This document shows positions 1-7,187 of a DNA stretch of 9,594 nucleotides, piece after piece. Source of the stretch: Deltaproteobacteria bacterium (lineage in GTDB: Bacteria > Myxococcota_A > UBA796 > GCA-2862545). The DNA lies in contig JAFDJI010000157.1 in assembly GCA_019307545.1 (NCBI GenBank), positions 1-9,594 on the forward strand, given 5' to 3'. Numbering within the stretch: position 1 is the first letter of the stretch; the number at the start of each line of letters is the position of its first letter. The notes under the pieces were generated by a model that saw nothing but the letters and a program-made list of their open reading frames with translations, did no database searches and had not been told where the DNA came from. The position numbers and the translations under genes are program-made.

Positions 1-60
1 CGGTGTCGGTGTCGGTGTCCGTGTCGGTATCGGTGTCTGCGTCGGTGTCGATGTCCGTGT
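1..60. repeat. Hexanucleotide tandem repeat coding Thr-Asp
   Basis: Ten consecutive 6-base units can be read on the plus strand. Five are exactly cggtgt (1-18, 31-36, 43-48) and the others differ by one or two bases (ccgtgt twice, cggtat, ctgcgt, cgatgt). The array touches the left edge, so it is probably longer. On the minus strand it encodes the alternating Asp-Thr tail of the lipoprotein starting at 115. Because the unit is six bases, gain or loss of units changes tail length without breaking the frame. Confidence 0.85.
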
Positions 61-115
61 CGTCGCCCTTGCAGCCCGCCAGGGCCAGCAGCAACAGAAT
101 CGTGAGTGCGCGCAT
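1..115 (-). CDS. Partial lipoprotein with Thr-Asp repeat tail (N-terminus only)
   Basis: The 38 visible codons begin with Met-Arg, run through a leucine/alanine-rich stretch (residues 4-13) and reach the lipobox L12-A13-G14-C15. This is a short type II signal peptide, so the mature protein should be lipid-anchored at Cys15 in the envelope. After Cys15 come K-G-D-D-T-D and then an Asp-Thr alternation that continues out of the window. Such acidic low-complexity tethers after a lipidated Cys are common in Myxococcota-like surface lipoproteins and act as flexible spacers before a folded domain, which is not visible here. The start is well supported: GGAGGA at 126-121 sits five bases before the ATG. 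The gene follows the metabolic operon on the same strand after a 127-bp gap and is probably transcribed separately. Function of the missing domain is unknown. Confidence 0.8.
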   Translation of the reverse strand, partial: MRALTILLLLALAGCKGDDTDIDTDADTDTDTDTDTDT

Positions 116-242
116 GGGTATCCTCCACCGCATGAATCGGGCGGCGCACTATGCCACCGCGTCCCCGGAATCAAACATCGGTGGGCGAACGCCCGGAAGC
201 GTCGAAACCGGGAACGCCTCGTGCTGCCGAGTTTCGCGCCCT

Positions 243-2348
243 TCAGGCGCCCCGATAGACCGCCTTGGCGAAGTCGATCCGCCGCATGGAGGGCTGGGTC
301 GCGATCTCTTCGAAGTAGTGGGCGGAGAGGCCAGCGACCCGACCGTAGATGAAGATCGCCTTGGCCACCCGCGGGTCGAGCCCCATGTCGGCGACGATCG
401 CCCCGATGACGCCATCGACGTTCACCGGAAGGGTCATCCCGCGCGCGTACCGGAAGGAGGTCTCGACCTCCTTGGAGATGGCCACGCACGACCCCGCCGC
501 CCCGGTCTGCTCTGCGAGGGCCCACAGGGCGTCGCGTCGCGGGTCCTGCTTGTGGACCCGGTGGCCCAGCCCCTCGATCCGTCTTCCAGCGGACATCCGT
601 ACTCCGATCACCCGCTCGGCCGCCACGTCCAGGGGAATGTCCTTGCGCCGAGCGAGGGCGGCGCACTCCGAGAAGAACTCGGCCGCCTTGGCGCCCGCGC
701 CGCCGTGCACGTCGGTAATCGCGCTCACCCCGCTCGCAACGGCCACCTCGTAGGCGGCCCGCACCGAGGAGGCCAGCAGGGTGGCCTGGGCGCTCGGCGG
801 GGTGACCCCGTGGTCCACGCTGGCCACAATCGCCGCCTCCAGCATCCGGGCCCGCCGGGCATCCCGGACGTCGTCACCGGCGATCGCGCGACAGGCGATC
901 TCCGAGAGGGTGGCGGCTCCGGCCACCGAGGTGCCGAGGATCCGCGCGAAGAACGCCCCGACCCGGCCCAGGCACCACACCGTCCGCGCCAGTTCGTCGC
1001 CGTCGAAGGCGGCGAGTGCTCCATCCACGAGCAACAGCCCCGCGAGTTGCTTGGAGACGTCGTCGCCCTCGCGAAGGGGCAGCTCGGGTACTGGCTCGGC
1101 CGCGGCTCGCACCGCCAACGCGTCCAGGGTCTCCTGCTCCCCGGCTCCGAGTCCCTGTCCGCGCACCAGCAGGGCGGCCACCTCCACCAGAGAGCGCGCC
1201 CCGATGAGGTCCGCGAGCCGCTCGCCACGGATCACCAGGTTGTCGGGCTCCACCAGGGTGATGGCGGTGCTCCAGGTCTCCTCGGGGGGCGGTGCCTCCC
1301 ACAGGGTACGCATCCGCGCGTAGTAGCGCTCGGCGTCGAAGTAGGAGCGCCCCCCCAGGCTCTCGCGCACCGCGGCGATGAGGTCGGGCTGGCTGTTCAC
1401 CACGGTGATGCCCGCGGCCTCCAAGGCCGCCTTCTTGGAGGCGAAGGTGCCGTAGTCGGCGCCCGGGGCGACGATGGCGCCCGCATGCCCCATGGTCTTG
1501 CCCGCGGGGGCGCACCGGCCGGAGATCAGGGCCACGATCGGCTTCGGATACCGCTCGGGATGGGCTTTCACGTCCTCTGCCAGCAACTCCTCCGCGAAAC
1601 CGCCGATCTCGCCGGCAACCACCACCAAATCGGTCCCGGGGAAGCCCATGACCATGGGGACCACCGCCGGGAACGGACTTCCGACCGCCGCGTCGCCCCC
1701 CACCCCGATCACCGCGTTCTGGGCGATGCCCGCGGACGCCAGGGCGTCGGACATGTGGTACAGGATCGCCCCGCTCCGGGAACAGATGGTGACCCCCTCG
1801 GCGGTGTACCGCCCCGGCTCCGGTTCTGCCGGGTAGAACACGTCCGGGAGCATGCCCACCTTCACCCGCTCTGGCGGGAAAATGATCCCCGGGGTGTTCG
1901 GCCCCAGGAGCAGGGTCTTCCGCTTCCGGGCCGCCACCAGCACCCGGCGCACGTCGCGTACCGGCATGCCTTCGCTGATGAGCACCACGATCGGGATCCC
2001 GGCCTCCACCACCTCGATCGCCGCATCGGCCGCGGTGGAGAAGTGACGCCAGATGCTCACCGCGGCGATGTCCGGGTGCACACGGAGCATGTCCGCGACC
2101 GTGTCGTACACCGGAATGGTCTCGTGGACCCGCCGCAGCCCCGCCTCTGGGGCAACTGCAGCGGTGACCGTGGTCCCGAAAGCCCGCATCAGACCCGCGT
2201 GGCGGGTCCCCTGGCGACCGAGCCCGATCACCGCGGTCTCGATGCGGCCGGTCTCGGCAATCCGGTCCGCGAGGTCCGGGCGCCGTTGGCGGACCAGGTA
2301 CGCGAGCATGCCTTCGCTGGCGGAGATCGTCGGGCTCTGCACGCTCAT
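243..2348 (-). CDS. SucD-like CoA ligase fused to citryl-CoA lyase domain (ATP-citrate-lyase-type catalytic subunit)
   Basis: This 701-residue protein joins two families. Residues about 35-340 are a SucD-type CoA-binding and CoA-ligase module: SRSG at 190-193, GVGGD at 216-220, GEIGG at 246-250 and GKTMGHAGAI at 283-292, where H288 aligns with the phosphohistidine of succinyl-CoA synthetase alpha. Residues about 365-701 are a citrate-synthase/citryl-CoA-lyase fold with VDHG (H513), GHRVHK (H596) and NVDG (D645) at the expected catalytic positions; the NVDGxIG form resembles ATP-citrate lyase and citryl-CoA lyase more than citrate synthase. With the SucC-like neighbour it should activate a citrate-like acid to its CoA thioester at the cost of ATP and split it to acetyl-CoA (or another acyl-CoA) plus an oxoacid. 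It is longer than the roughly 610-residue subunit known from green sulfur bacteria. Start: GGAGGT at 2360-2355, six bases before ATG. The true substrate is not certain. Confidence 0.88.
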   Translation of the reverse strand: MSVQSPTISASEGMLAYLVRQRRPDLADRIAETGRIETAVIGLGRQGTRHAGLMRAFGTTVTAAVAPEAGLRRVHETIPVYDTVADMLRVHPDIAAVSIWRHFSTAADAAIEVVEAGIPIVVLISEGMPVRDVRRVLVAARKRKTLLLGPNTPGIIFPPERVKVGMLPDVFYPAEPEPGRYTAEGVTICSRSGAILYHMSDALASAGIAQNAVIGVGGDAAVGSPFPAVVPMVMGFPGTDLVVVAGEIGGFAEELLAEDVKAHPERYPKPIVALISGRCAPAGKTMGHAGAIVAPGADYGTFASKKAALEAAGITVVNSQPDLIAAVRESLGGRSYFDAERYYARMRTLWEAPPPEETWSTAITLVEPDNLVIRGERLADLIGARSLVEVAALLVRGQGLGAGEQETLDALAVRAAAEPVPELPLREGDDVSKQLAGLLLVDGALAAFDGDELARTVWCLGRVGAFFARILGTSVAGAATLSEIACRAIAGDDVRDARRARMLEAAIVASVDHGVTPPSAQATLLASSVRAAYEVAVASGVSAITDVHGGAGAKAAEFFSECAALARRKDIPLDVAAERVIGVRMSAGRRIEGLGHRVHKQDPRRDALWALAEQTGAAGSCVAISKEVETSFRYARGMTLPVNVDGVIGAIVADMGLDPRVAKAIFIYGRVAGLSAHYFEEIATQPSMRRIDFAKAVYRGA

Positions 2349-3622
2349 CGTCCCACCTCCCCGTCCCCGGCGAGGAAGTCCGCGAGGCCATCGCGGATCA
2401 CCTCCGCCATGATCTTTCGGTTCCCGACGACCATCCGAAGGGAGGTGAGGTCCTCCGGGGTCTCGCGCCGGGCCTGTTCCAGGTAGGCCCGCGCGGCAGG
2501 AAGATCGGTCCCCACCATGCGGCCGTACACCGGGAGCACCCGTTGGCCCGTGGCTCGTCTGTCCCGCAGGCAGTCCACCAGGCCCCGGATGAAGGTGTCG
2601 CAGGAGGAGATGCCCCCGAACCGGGAGGTGATGATCAGGTCGACCAGGTCGTAGTCCATGAGCAGGGCGAACATCTCCGCTACCGCCGCCTGGCTCGGTC
2701 CCCCACCCGAATCCATGAAGTTCACTGGGACCGCGCGCCCATCGAAGTACCGATCCCCGACGTTGGTGACCTCGTCGATGGAGAAGATCCCGTAGCCGGC
2801 GCCCCCAGGCACCAGTCCCACGTACACCTGCAGGTGCTCTCGCTCGGCGTCCTCGACGAGCAGGTCGACGTAGGGGAAGCCCGCGGCCGCGGCGCGTTGT
2901 TCGCGCCCGGTGGGCTCGGCCACGTCGTGGCGCTTTCCGATGATGCCGAGGCTCGCGAGGAGACGACCCTGGCGGTAGAGCGCATTGTCGTCGAGGACCA
3001 TCTTCGCGTCGGCCGCCACCGGTCCAGCGGCGGTGATCAGGAGCGGGTTGATCTCCACGACCTTGCAGTCATGGCGCTGGTACACGGCGTAGAGCATCTG
3101 GGCGACCGCCGCGGCGCGCGCGCCGTCCTCCCCCAGGTCCCGGGCGAGGAAGGCGCCGATCTCCCGAACCACCTCCATGGGCAGCCCGTCGGGGTTCTCG
3201 GGCAGGTCCACCCGCAGGATGGCCTCGGGGCGGGTGCGGGCCACCTCCTCGATGTCCACGCCCCCCGCGGCGCTCGCGATGACGACGTTGTTGCCGGTGG
3301 CCGGGTCGACCGTGACCCCGAGGTAGCAGGCCGCGGAGTACGCCAGAACCTCCTCCAGGAGCACGCTTTCGACGGGGTAGGTGCCGATGTGCAGCCCGAG
3401 GACCTCCTCTACGACCGCGGCCGCCTCCTCCAGGGAGCCGACCCGCCGAACACCCCCGGCCTTGCCTCGACCGCCGACCAGGGCCTGGGCCTTCACCATC
3501 ATTGGAAGGGGCAGATCGCGATCCGCCAGTTCTCCCGGAGCCCGGACCACCCCGTAGCTGCGGGGAACCGCAATCCCCTCCGCACCCAGGACTCGCTTCG
3601 CCTCCGCCTCGTAGATCCTCAT
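2345..3622 (-). CDS. SucC-like ATP-grasp CoA ligase subunit (ATP-citrate-lyase/citryl-CoA-synthetase beta type)
   Basis: This 425-residue protein is collinear with succinyl-CoA synthetase beta. It shows the N-terminal helix pattern (residues 1-20), the ATP-grasp segment KAQALVGGRGKAGGV at 44-58, VVEINPLL at 188-195, DAKMVLDDNALYR at 205-217, and a C-terminal ligase domain with FMDSGGGPSQ at 302-311 and FGGISSCDT at 335-343. It should bind ATP and Mg and phosphorylate the His of its SucD-like partner, encoded immediately downstream with an ATGA overlap. The partner's lyase domain argues for a citrate-like substrate; malate-CoA ligase (MtkAB type) and plain succinyl-CoA synthetase are the alternatives. 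The frame stays open upstream, but the ATG at 3622 is chosen because the protein then begins exactly as SucC does, a GGAG lies eight bases upstream, and longer versions would run into the preceding gene. Confidence 0.87.
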   Translation of the reverse strand: MRIYEAEAKRVLGAEGIAVPRSYGVVRAPGELADRDLPLPMMVKAQALVGGRGKAGGVRRVGSLEEAAAVVEEVLGLHIGTYPVESVLLEEVLAYSAACYLGVTVDPATGNNVVIASAAGGVDIEEVARTRPEAILRVDLPENPDGLPMEVVREIGAFLARDLGEDGARAAAVAQMLYAVYQRHDCKVVEINPLLITAAGPVAADAKMVLDDNALYRQGRLLASLGIIGKRHDVAEPTGREQRAAAAGFPYVDLLVEDAEREHLQVYVGLVPGGAGYGIFSIDEVTNVGDRYFDGRAVPVNFMDSGGGPSQAAVAEMFALLMDYDLVDLIITSRFGGISSCDTFIRGLVDCLRDRRATGQRVLPVYGRMVGTDLPAARAYLEQARRETPEDLTSLRMVVGNRKIMAEVIRDGLADFLAGDGEVGR

Positions 3623-4104
3623 GGTCTCTGCTCCAACTCGGCCCGTGCGTAAGCCAACAACCCACCCGCCTCCCGGATCGCGAGGATCTCGGGGGGAAGG
3701 GAGGGGAAGACGAACTTGGTGTCCGCCACCTTGACCCACCCCTGCACCGCGTCCACCTCCACCGGGTCCCTCTCCCGCCAGGCGGCCACTGCCTCCGGAC
3801 ACTCCACCAGCAACAGCCCCTGGTTGATGGCCGAACGGTAGAAGATCCGGGCGAAGCTCTCCGCGACCACCGCGGCCACCCCGGCGGCGACCAGGCCGAG
3901 CACCGGCTGCTCCCGGCTGGACCCGCACCCGAAGTTGCGCCCCCCCAGCACCACATCGCCGGTGGCCACCTCGCCCGCAAAGGATGGGTCGAGGTCCTCG
4001 AGCAGGTGGGGGAGGATCTCCTCGGGGGTCGCGCAGGTGTAGGTGTACTTCCCCGGGAACAGCATGTCGGTGTTCACGTTGTCGCCGTACTGCCACACCT
4101 TCAT
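3619..4104 (-). CDS. 3-isopropylmalate dehydratase-type small subunit (swivel domain)
   Basis: This 161-residue protein matches the short, archaeal-type LeuD/homoaconitase small subunit, which supplies the mobile domain closing over the iron-sulfur active site of the large subunit. Landmarks are DNVNTDMLFPGKY at 8-20, GGRNFGCGSSREQ at 54-66 (the GCGSSRE signature) and RSAINQGL at 90-97. The segment just after NTDMLFP is the loop that sets substrate choice in isopropylmalate dehydratase and homoaconitase. Here it reads GKYTYT, not the YLRT form reported for archaeal homoaconitase, so the substrate is left open. It partners with the large subunit encoded immediately upstream: that gene's TGA and this ATG share one base at 4104. 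An AGAGGTG a few bases upstream serves as SD. Its ATG at 4104 is preferred over any longer in-frame start because all of those lie inside the upstream gene. Confidence 0.87.
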   Translation of the reverse strand: MKVWQYGDNVNTDMLFPGKYTYTCATPEEILPHLLEDLDPSFAGEVATGDVVLGGRNFGCGSSREQPVLGLVAAGVAAVVAESFARIFYRSAINQGLLLVECPEAVAAWRERDPVEVDAVQGWVKVADTKFVFPSLPPEILAIREAGGLLAYARAELEQRP

Positions 4105-5372
4105 CAGGACACCTCTTCGCGTGGGTCGGTGATCACCCCGTGCAGCGCGGACGCGGCCACCGTGGCGGCGCTCGCGAGCACGATCTCGGCCTCGGTGCAG
4201 CCCATTCGTCCCCGGAAGTTGCGGTTGGAGGTGGACAGGCACCGCTCTCCGGGGGCGAGCACCCCCATGTGCGCGCCGAGGCAAGGCCCGCACCCGGGCG
4301 GGAGGATCATCGCCCCGGCGTCGACCAGGTCCTGGATGTGCCCCGCCTCCATGGCCGCGCGGAGCACCCGCCGGCTCGCCGGAAGCACCAGCAACCGGAC
4401 CCGCGGATGAACGCGCTTGCCCCGCAACACCGCGGCCGCGGACGCCAGGTCGGAGAGGCGCCCATTGGTGCAGGTCCCGATCAGGCACTGGTCGATGGAC
4501 ATCCCGACGTGCTCGGCGACCGGAGCCACGTTGTCGACGGTGTGGGGCAGGGCGACGACCGGCTCCACCGCGTCCAGGTCCAGGGGGATCACCTGCTCGT
4601 AGCGTGCGTCGGCATCCGCCCATACCGGTTCATAGGTGTCGCGCGGTACCCCCACCGACTCGAGGTAGGTGGCGGCGATCTCGTCGGCGGGGAAGGCGGC
4701 GCACTTCGCACCCATCTCCACCCCCATGTTCGCGATGGTGAGCCGGGCCTCCACGTCCAGGTTGGCGAGGGCGGGGCCGTCGAACTCCACTGCGGCATAG
4801 CTCGCCCCGTCCGCCCCGATGCGGCCGATCAGGGAAAGCACCAGGTCCTTGGGTCCAACGCCCCGCGCCAGGCGACCGGTCAGCTCCACCCGGAGCGTGC
4901 GGGGGACCTTGAACCAGGTCTTGCCGGTGAGCAGGAGCACGGCTGCCTCGGTGCGGTCGATGCCGGTGGCGAAACACCCGACCGCCCCGTAGGTGCAGGT
5001 GTGGGAGTCGCTCCCCACCACGACCGTGCCGGGAAGGGCCAGCCCGTGCTCCACCACCACCTGGTGGGAGATGCCGGTGCCCACGTCGAAGAAGTGGCGC
5101 AGTCCGAACCGATCCGCGAAGGCGCGTATCTGCTGGTGGTTGGTTGCGGTCTTCTCGCTGGAGGCCGGGACCACGTGGTCGAGCACGATGATCGGGAAGT
5201 CCGGGGAGACGATGCCGTAACGGTCGAGCTCCTCGGGGATCTTGCCGATGATCGCGGCGGTGTTGTCGTGGGTGAGCAGGTGTGCCGGACGCACGACCAC
5301 GATCTCCCCTGTCTGTGCGCTGGTGCGCCCCGCGGCCCGAGCGAGGACCTTCTCGGCGAACGTCGACCCCAT
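4104..5372 (-). CDS. Aconitase/3-isopropylmalate dehydratase family large subunit
   Basis: This 422-residue protein is a full-length LeuC/homoaconitase-type large subunit. Cluster ligands are Cys301 in TCTNGR (300-305) and Cys361 and Cys364 in GCGPC (360-364), as expected for a catalytic [4Fe-4S] cluster. SDSHTCTYGA at 121-130 and RNFRGRMG at 384-391 are further family signatures. With the small subunit that follows, it should catalyse reversible dehydration/hydration that moves a hydroxyl group between neighbouring carbons of a di- or tricarboxylate (citrate/isocitrate, isopropylmalate, homocitrate or a methylmalate-like acid). A GGAG seven bases before the ATG lies inside the 3' end of the preceding gene, and the gap is only three bases. 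No leuA or leuB pair is seen, and the ATP-citrate-lyase-like genes downstream argue against a routine leucine role. The enzyme should be oxygen-sensitive. Exact substrate unknown. Confidence 0.88.
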   Translation of the reverse strand: MGSTFAEKVLARAAGRTSAQTGEIVVVRPAHLLTHDNTAAIIGKIPEELDRYGIVSPDFPIIVLDHVVPASSEKTATNHQQIRAFADRFGLRHFFDVGTGISHQVVVEHGLALPGTVVVGSDSHTCTYGAVGCFATGIDRTEAAVLLLTGKTWFKVPRTLRVELTGRLARGVGPKDLVLSLIGRIGADGASYAAVEFDGPALANLDVEARLTIANMGVEMGAKCAAFPADEIAATYLESVGVPRDTYEPVWADADARYEQVIPLDLDAVEPVVALPHTVDNVAPVAEHVGMSIDQCLIGTCTNGRLSDLASAAAVLRGKRVHPRVRLLVLPASRRVLRAAMEAGHIQDLVDAGAMILPPGCGPCLGAHMGVLAPGERCLSTSNRNFRGRMGCTEAEIVLASAATVAASALHGVITDPREEVS

Positions 5373-5375
5373 GGT

Positions 5376-7187
5376 TCAGCTCCGCAACAGTCCCCCGCGG
5401 CGGTAGATGGCCAACTCGACCTCGGAGAGGGGTCGGGCCGCCATCCGGCTGCCCCGGGTGAGGTTCTCGACCGCGCCGGTGGTCAGGTCCACCCGGAGTT
5501 GGTCGCCCGTCGCCACCTCGTCGTCGCGCCAGTCGCACACCACCACCGGGAAGGCTTCGTTGATGGCGTTGCGCTCGTAGATGGCCCCGAAGCTCGGGGC
5601 GAGGATGGCGCTCACCCCCAGGCTCTTGAAGCAGGTCACCGCCTGCTGCCGGCTGGACCCGCACCCGAAGTTGGCACCGACCAGCACCAGGTCTCCGAGA
5701 GAGGCTCGCTCCGGGAAGTCCTCCCAACCGGGCAGGTTGCCGAAGGTGTGCTGCCCCATACGGGCCGGATCGGTCTCCGCGAGGTGGCGGTTGTGGAAGA
5801 TCATGTCGGTGTCGATGTCGTCGACGTCCACGACCCATGCCCGACCCGTGAGTCGGGTCGGACGTGACTCGGCGGCACCCCTGACTGGTGGTGCGGTTCG
5901 GGGGGTCGGAGAACGCTGCGGGCGCTCCGGGATCTCCCCCGCGAACAACTGCTCCGCGGTGATGAGCACCCCAGCCACCGCCGAGGCGGCGGCGGTGCGG
6001 GGGCTGGACAGGTACACCTCGCCCTGCCCCTGTTTTCCCGGGAAGTTGCGGTTCCCCGTGCTCACCGTGATCTCGCCGGGGCCGTTCTGGCCGATCTGCC
6101 CGGCGGCACACCCACCACATCCGGCGTTCCCCACCAGCGCGCCGGCGTCCTTGAACACGCCCCACAGCCCCTCTTCCAGGCACTGCCGCCAGATCGCGTC
6201 GGTTGCAGGCACCACCTTGAGCACCACCCCTGCAGCGACCCGACGCCCCCGGAGGACCTCCGCAGCCGCCCGCAGGTCCTCGATGCGCCCATTGGTGCAC
6301 GAGCCGAGGAACACCGAGTCCACCCGGGTGGGCGGCAGGTCCTCCACCCCCACCGTGTCGTCCGGACGGCCCGGGCGGGCGATGCGCGGGGTGAGCCCAT
6401 CGACGTCGACCACCACCTCGCGGAGGTACGCGGCGTCCGGATCGGCGAAGACCGGCTCGAAGGGCTGTCGGGCCCGCTCGCGGCAGTACGCGACCACCTC
6501 GTCGCTGGGCGGGATCAGGGCGATGATCCCGCCCATCTCGGTGGCCATGGACGCCACTGTCACCCGTCCCGCGAGGTCGAGCGCCTCGATAGGCGGGCCG
6601 GAAAGCTCCGCGGCGCACCCCAGCAACCCCTTGGCGCCGAGCGCAGCGGTGGCGGCGAGCACGAGGTCCTTGGCGCCACATCCCGGCCCCGGAGTACCCC
6701 GGAACACCATCCGCACCGTGGGGGGCACCTTGAACCACACCTGGCCGGTCGCGAAGGCGGCCGCGATGTCGGCGTCCCCCATCCCCTGACCGAAGGCGCC
6801 GATGGCCCCCATGATGTTGGCGTGGGAATCGGTGGAGACCAGGGTGCCCCCGGGCCAGATCAGGCCGGCCTCGATGGCCACGTGGGTGCCGATGCCTTGG
6901 TCGATGTCGTGCACCGAGACCCCATGCTCGTCGGCGAAGACGCGGCAGATCTGCTGGTTGGCCGCGTACTTCTGATCCGAGCCGCCCGGGTTGCAGTCGA
7001 AGGTGAAGTGGGTCTGCGTGGGCTCCGCGATCCCGAGCCCCGAGCGGCGGAGGTTGCGCACCACGTTCGCGCCACCGAAGTCCCGGGCCACCCGGGCATC
7101 GATCTCCAGGTCGACGATCTCGCCCGGACGGACCACCTCACGACCCGCGTGTGCCGCGATGATCTTCTCGACGAGGGTGGAGCCCAC
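5376..7187 (-). CDS. Single-chain aconitase/3-isopropylmalate dehydratase family hydro-lyase (fused large and small domains)
   Basis: This 603-residue enzyme carries both halves of an isopropylmalate-dehydratase-type hydro-lyase in one chain. Residues 1 to about 415 are the iron-sulfur large domain: TDSHANIMGA at 119-128, GSCTNGR at 295-301 (Cys297), AGCGGC at 355-360 (Cys357, Cys360) and NRNFPGKQGQG at 379-389. Residues about 416-447 form a Pro/Arg-rich linker. Residues about 448-603 are the swivel domain, with DDIDTDMIF at 456-464 and GANFGCGSSRQQ at 504-515. The specificity loop after DTDMIF reads HNRHLAETD, unlike the split paralogue downstream, so the two enzymes probably take different substrates or different steps. 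The start is a GTG sharing one base with the TAG of the HD gene; a GGGGAGGGG eight bases upstream and the family-typical N-terminus support it. The frame is open much further upstream, but that part belongs to the HD gene read in the wrong frame. Confidence 0.87.
   Translation of the reverse strand: MGSTLVEKIIAAHAGREVVRPGEIVDLEIDARVARDFGGANVVRNLRRSGLGIAEPTQTHFTFDCNPGGSDQKYAANQQICRVFADEHGVSVHDIDQGIGTHVAIEAGLIWPGGTLVSTDSHANIMGAIGAFGQGMGDADIAAAFATGQVWFKVPPTVRMVFRGTPGPGCGAKDLVLAATAALGAKGLLGCAAELSGPPIEALDLAGRVTVASMATEMGGIIALIPPSDEVVAYCRERARQPFEPVFADPDAAYLREVVVDVDGLTPRIARPGRPDDTVGVEDLPPTRVDSVFLGSCTNGRIEDLRAAAEVLRGRRVAAGVVLKVVPATDAIWRQCLEEGLWGVFKDAGALVGNAGCGGCAAGQIGQNGPGEITVSTGNRNFPGKQGQGEVYLSSPRTAAASAVAGVLITAEQLFAGEIPERPQRSPTPRTAPPVRGAAESRPTRLTGRAWVVDVDDIDTDMIFHNRHLAETDPARMGQHTFGNLPGWEDFPERASLGDLVLVGANFGCGSSRQQAVTCFKSLGVSAILAPSFGAIYERNAINEAFPVVVCDWRDDEVATGDQLRVDLTTGAVENLTRGSRMAARPLSEVELAIYRRGGLLRS

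Noticed and set aside
148..175. Possible promoter for the lipoprotein gene (CATAGT with TTTGAT or TTGATT upstream on the minus strand)
   Set aside because: The boxes are weak and the spacing is 15 or 16 bases depending on alignment; in high-G+C DNA from an unknown host this is not distinguishable from chance.
141..194. Terminator hairpins after the operon (GGGCGAACGCCC at 183-194 and an imperfect GCGG/CCGC pairing at 141-160)
   Set aside because: The stems are short or mismatched and no T-tract follows on the coding strand; an intrinsic terminator cannot be claimed.
3..2486. An 827-codon open frame on the plus strand across the left quarter of the window
   Set aside because: It is the antisense shadow of the lipoprotein and the SucD-lyase gene in very G+C-rich DNA; its product is low-complexity, His/Arg/Gly/Pro-rich and has no recognisable domain.
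3984..5867. A 627-codon plus-strand open frame opposite the hydro-lyase genes
   Set aside because: Same reason: the opposite strand carries clear iron-sulfur hydro-lyase motifs with family-typical lengths, while this product shows none.
3619..7187. Assignment of the hydro-lyases as leucine biosynthesis LeuCD
   Set aside because: There is no 2-isopropylmalate synthase here, there are two hydro-lyases, the dehydrogenase is ICDH-like rather than LeuB-like, and the genes are coupled to an ATP-citrate-lyase-like pair.
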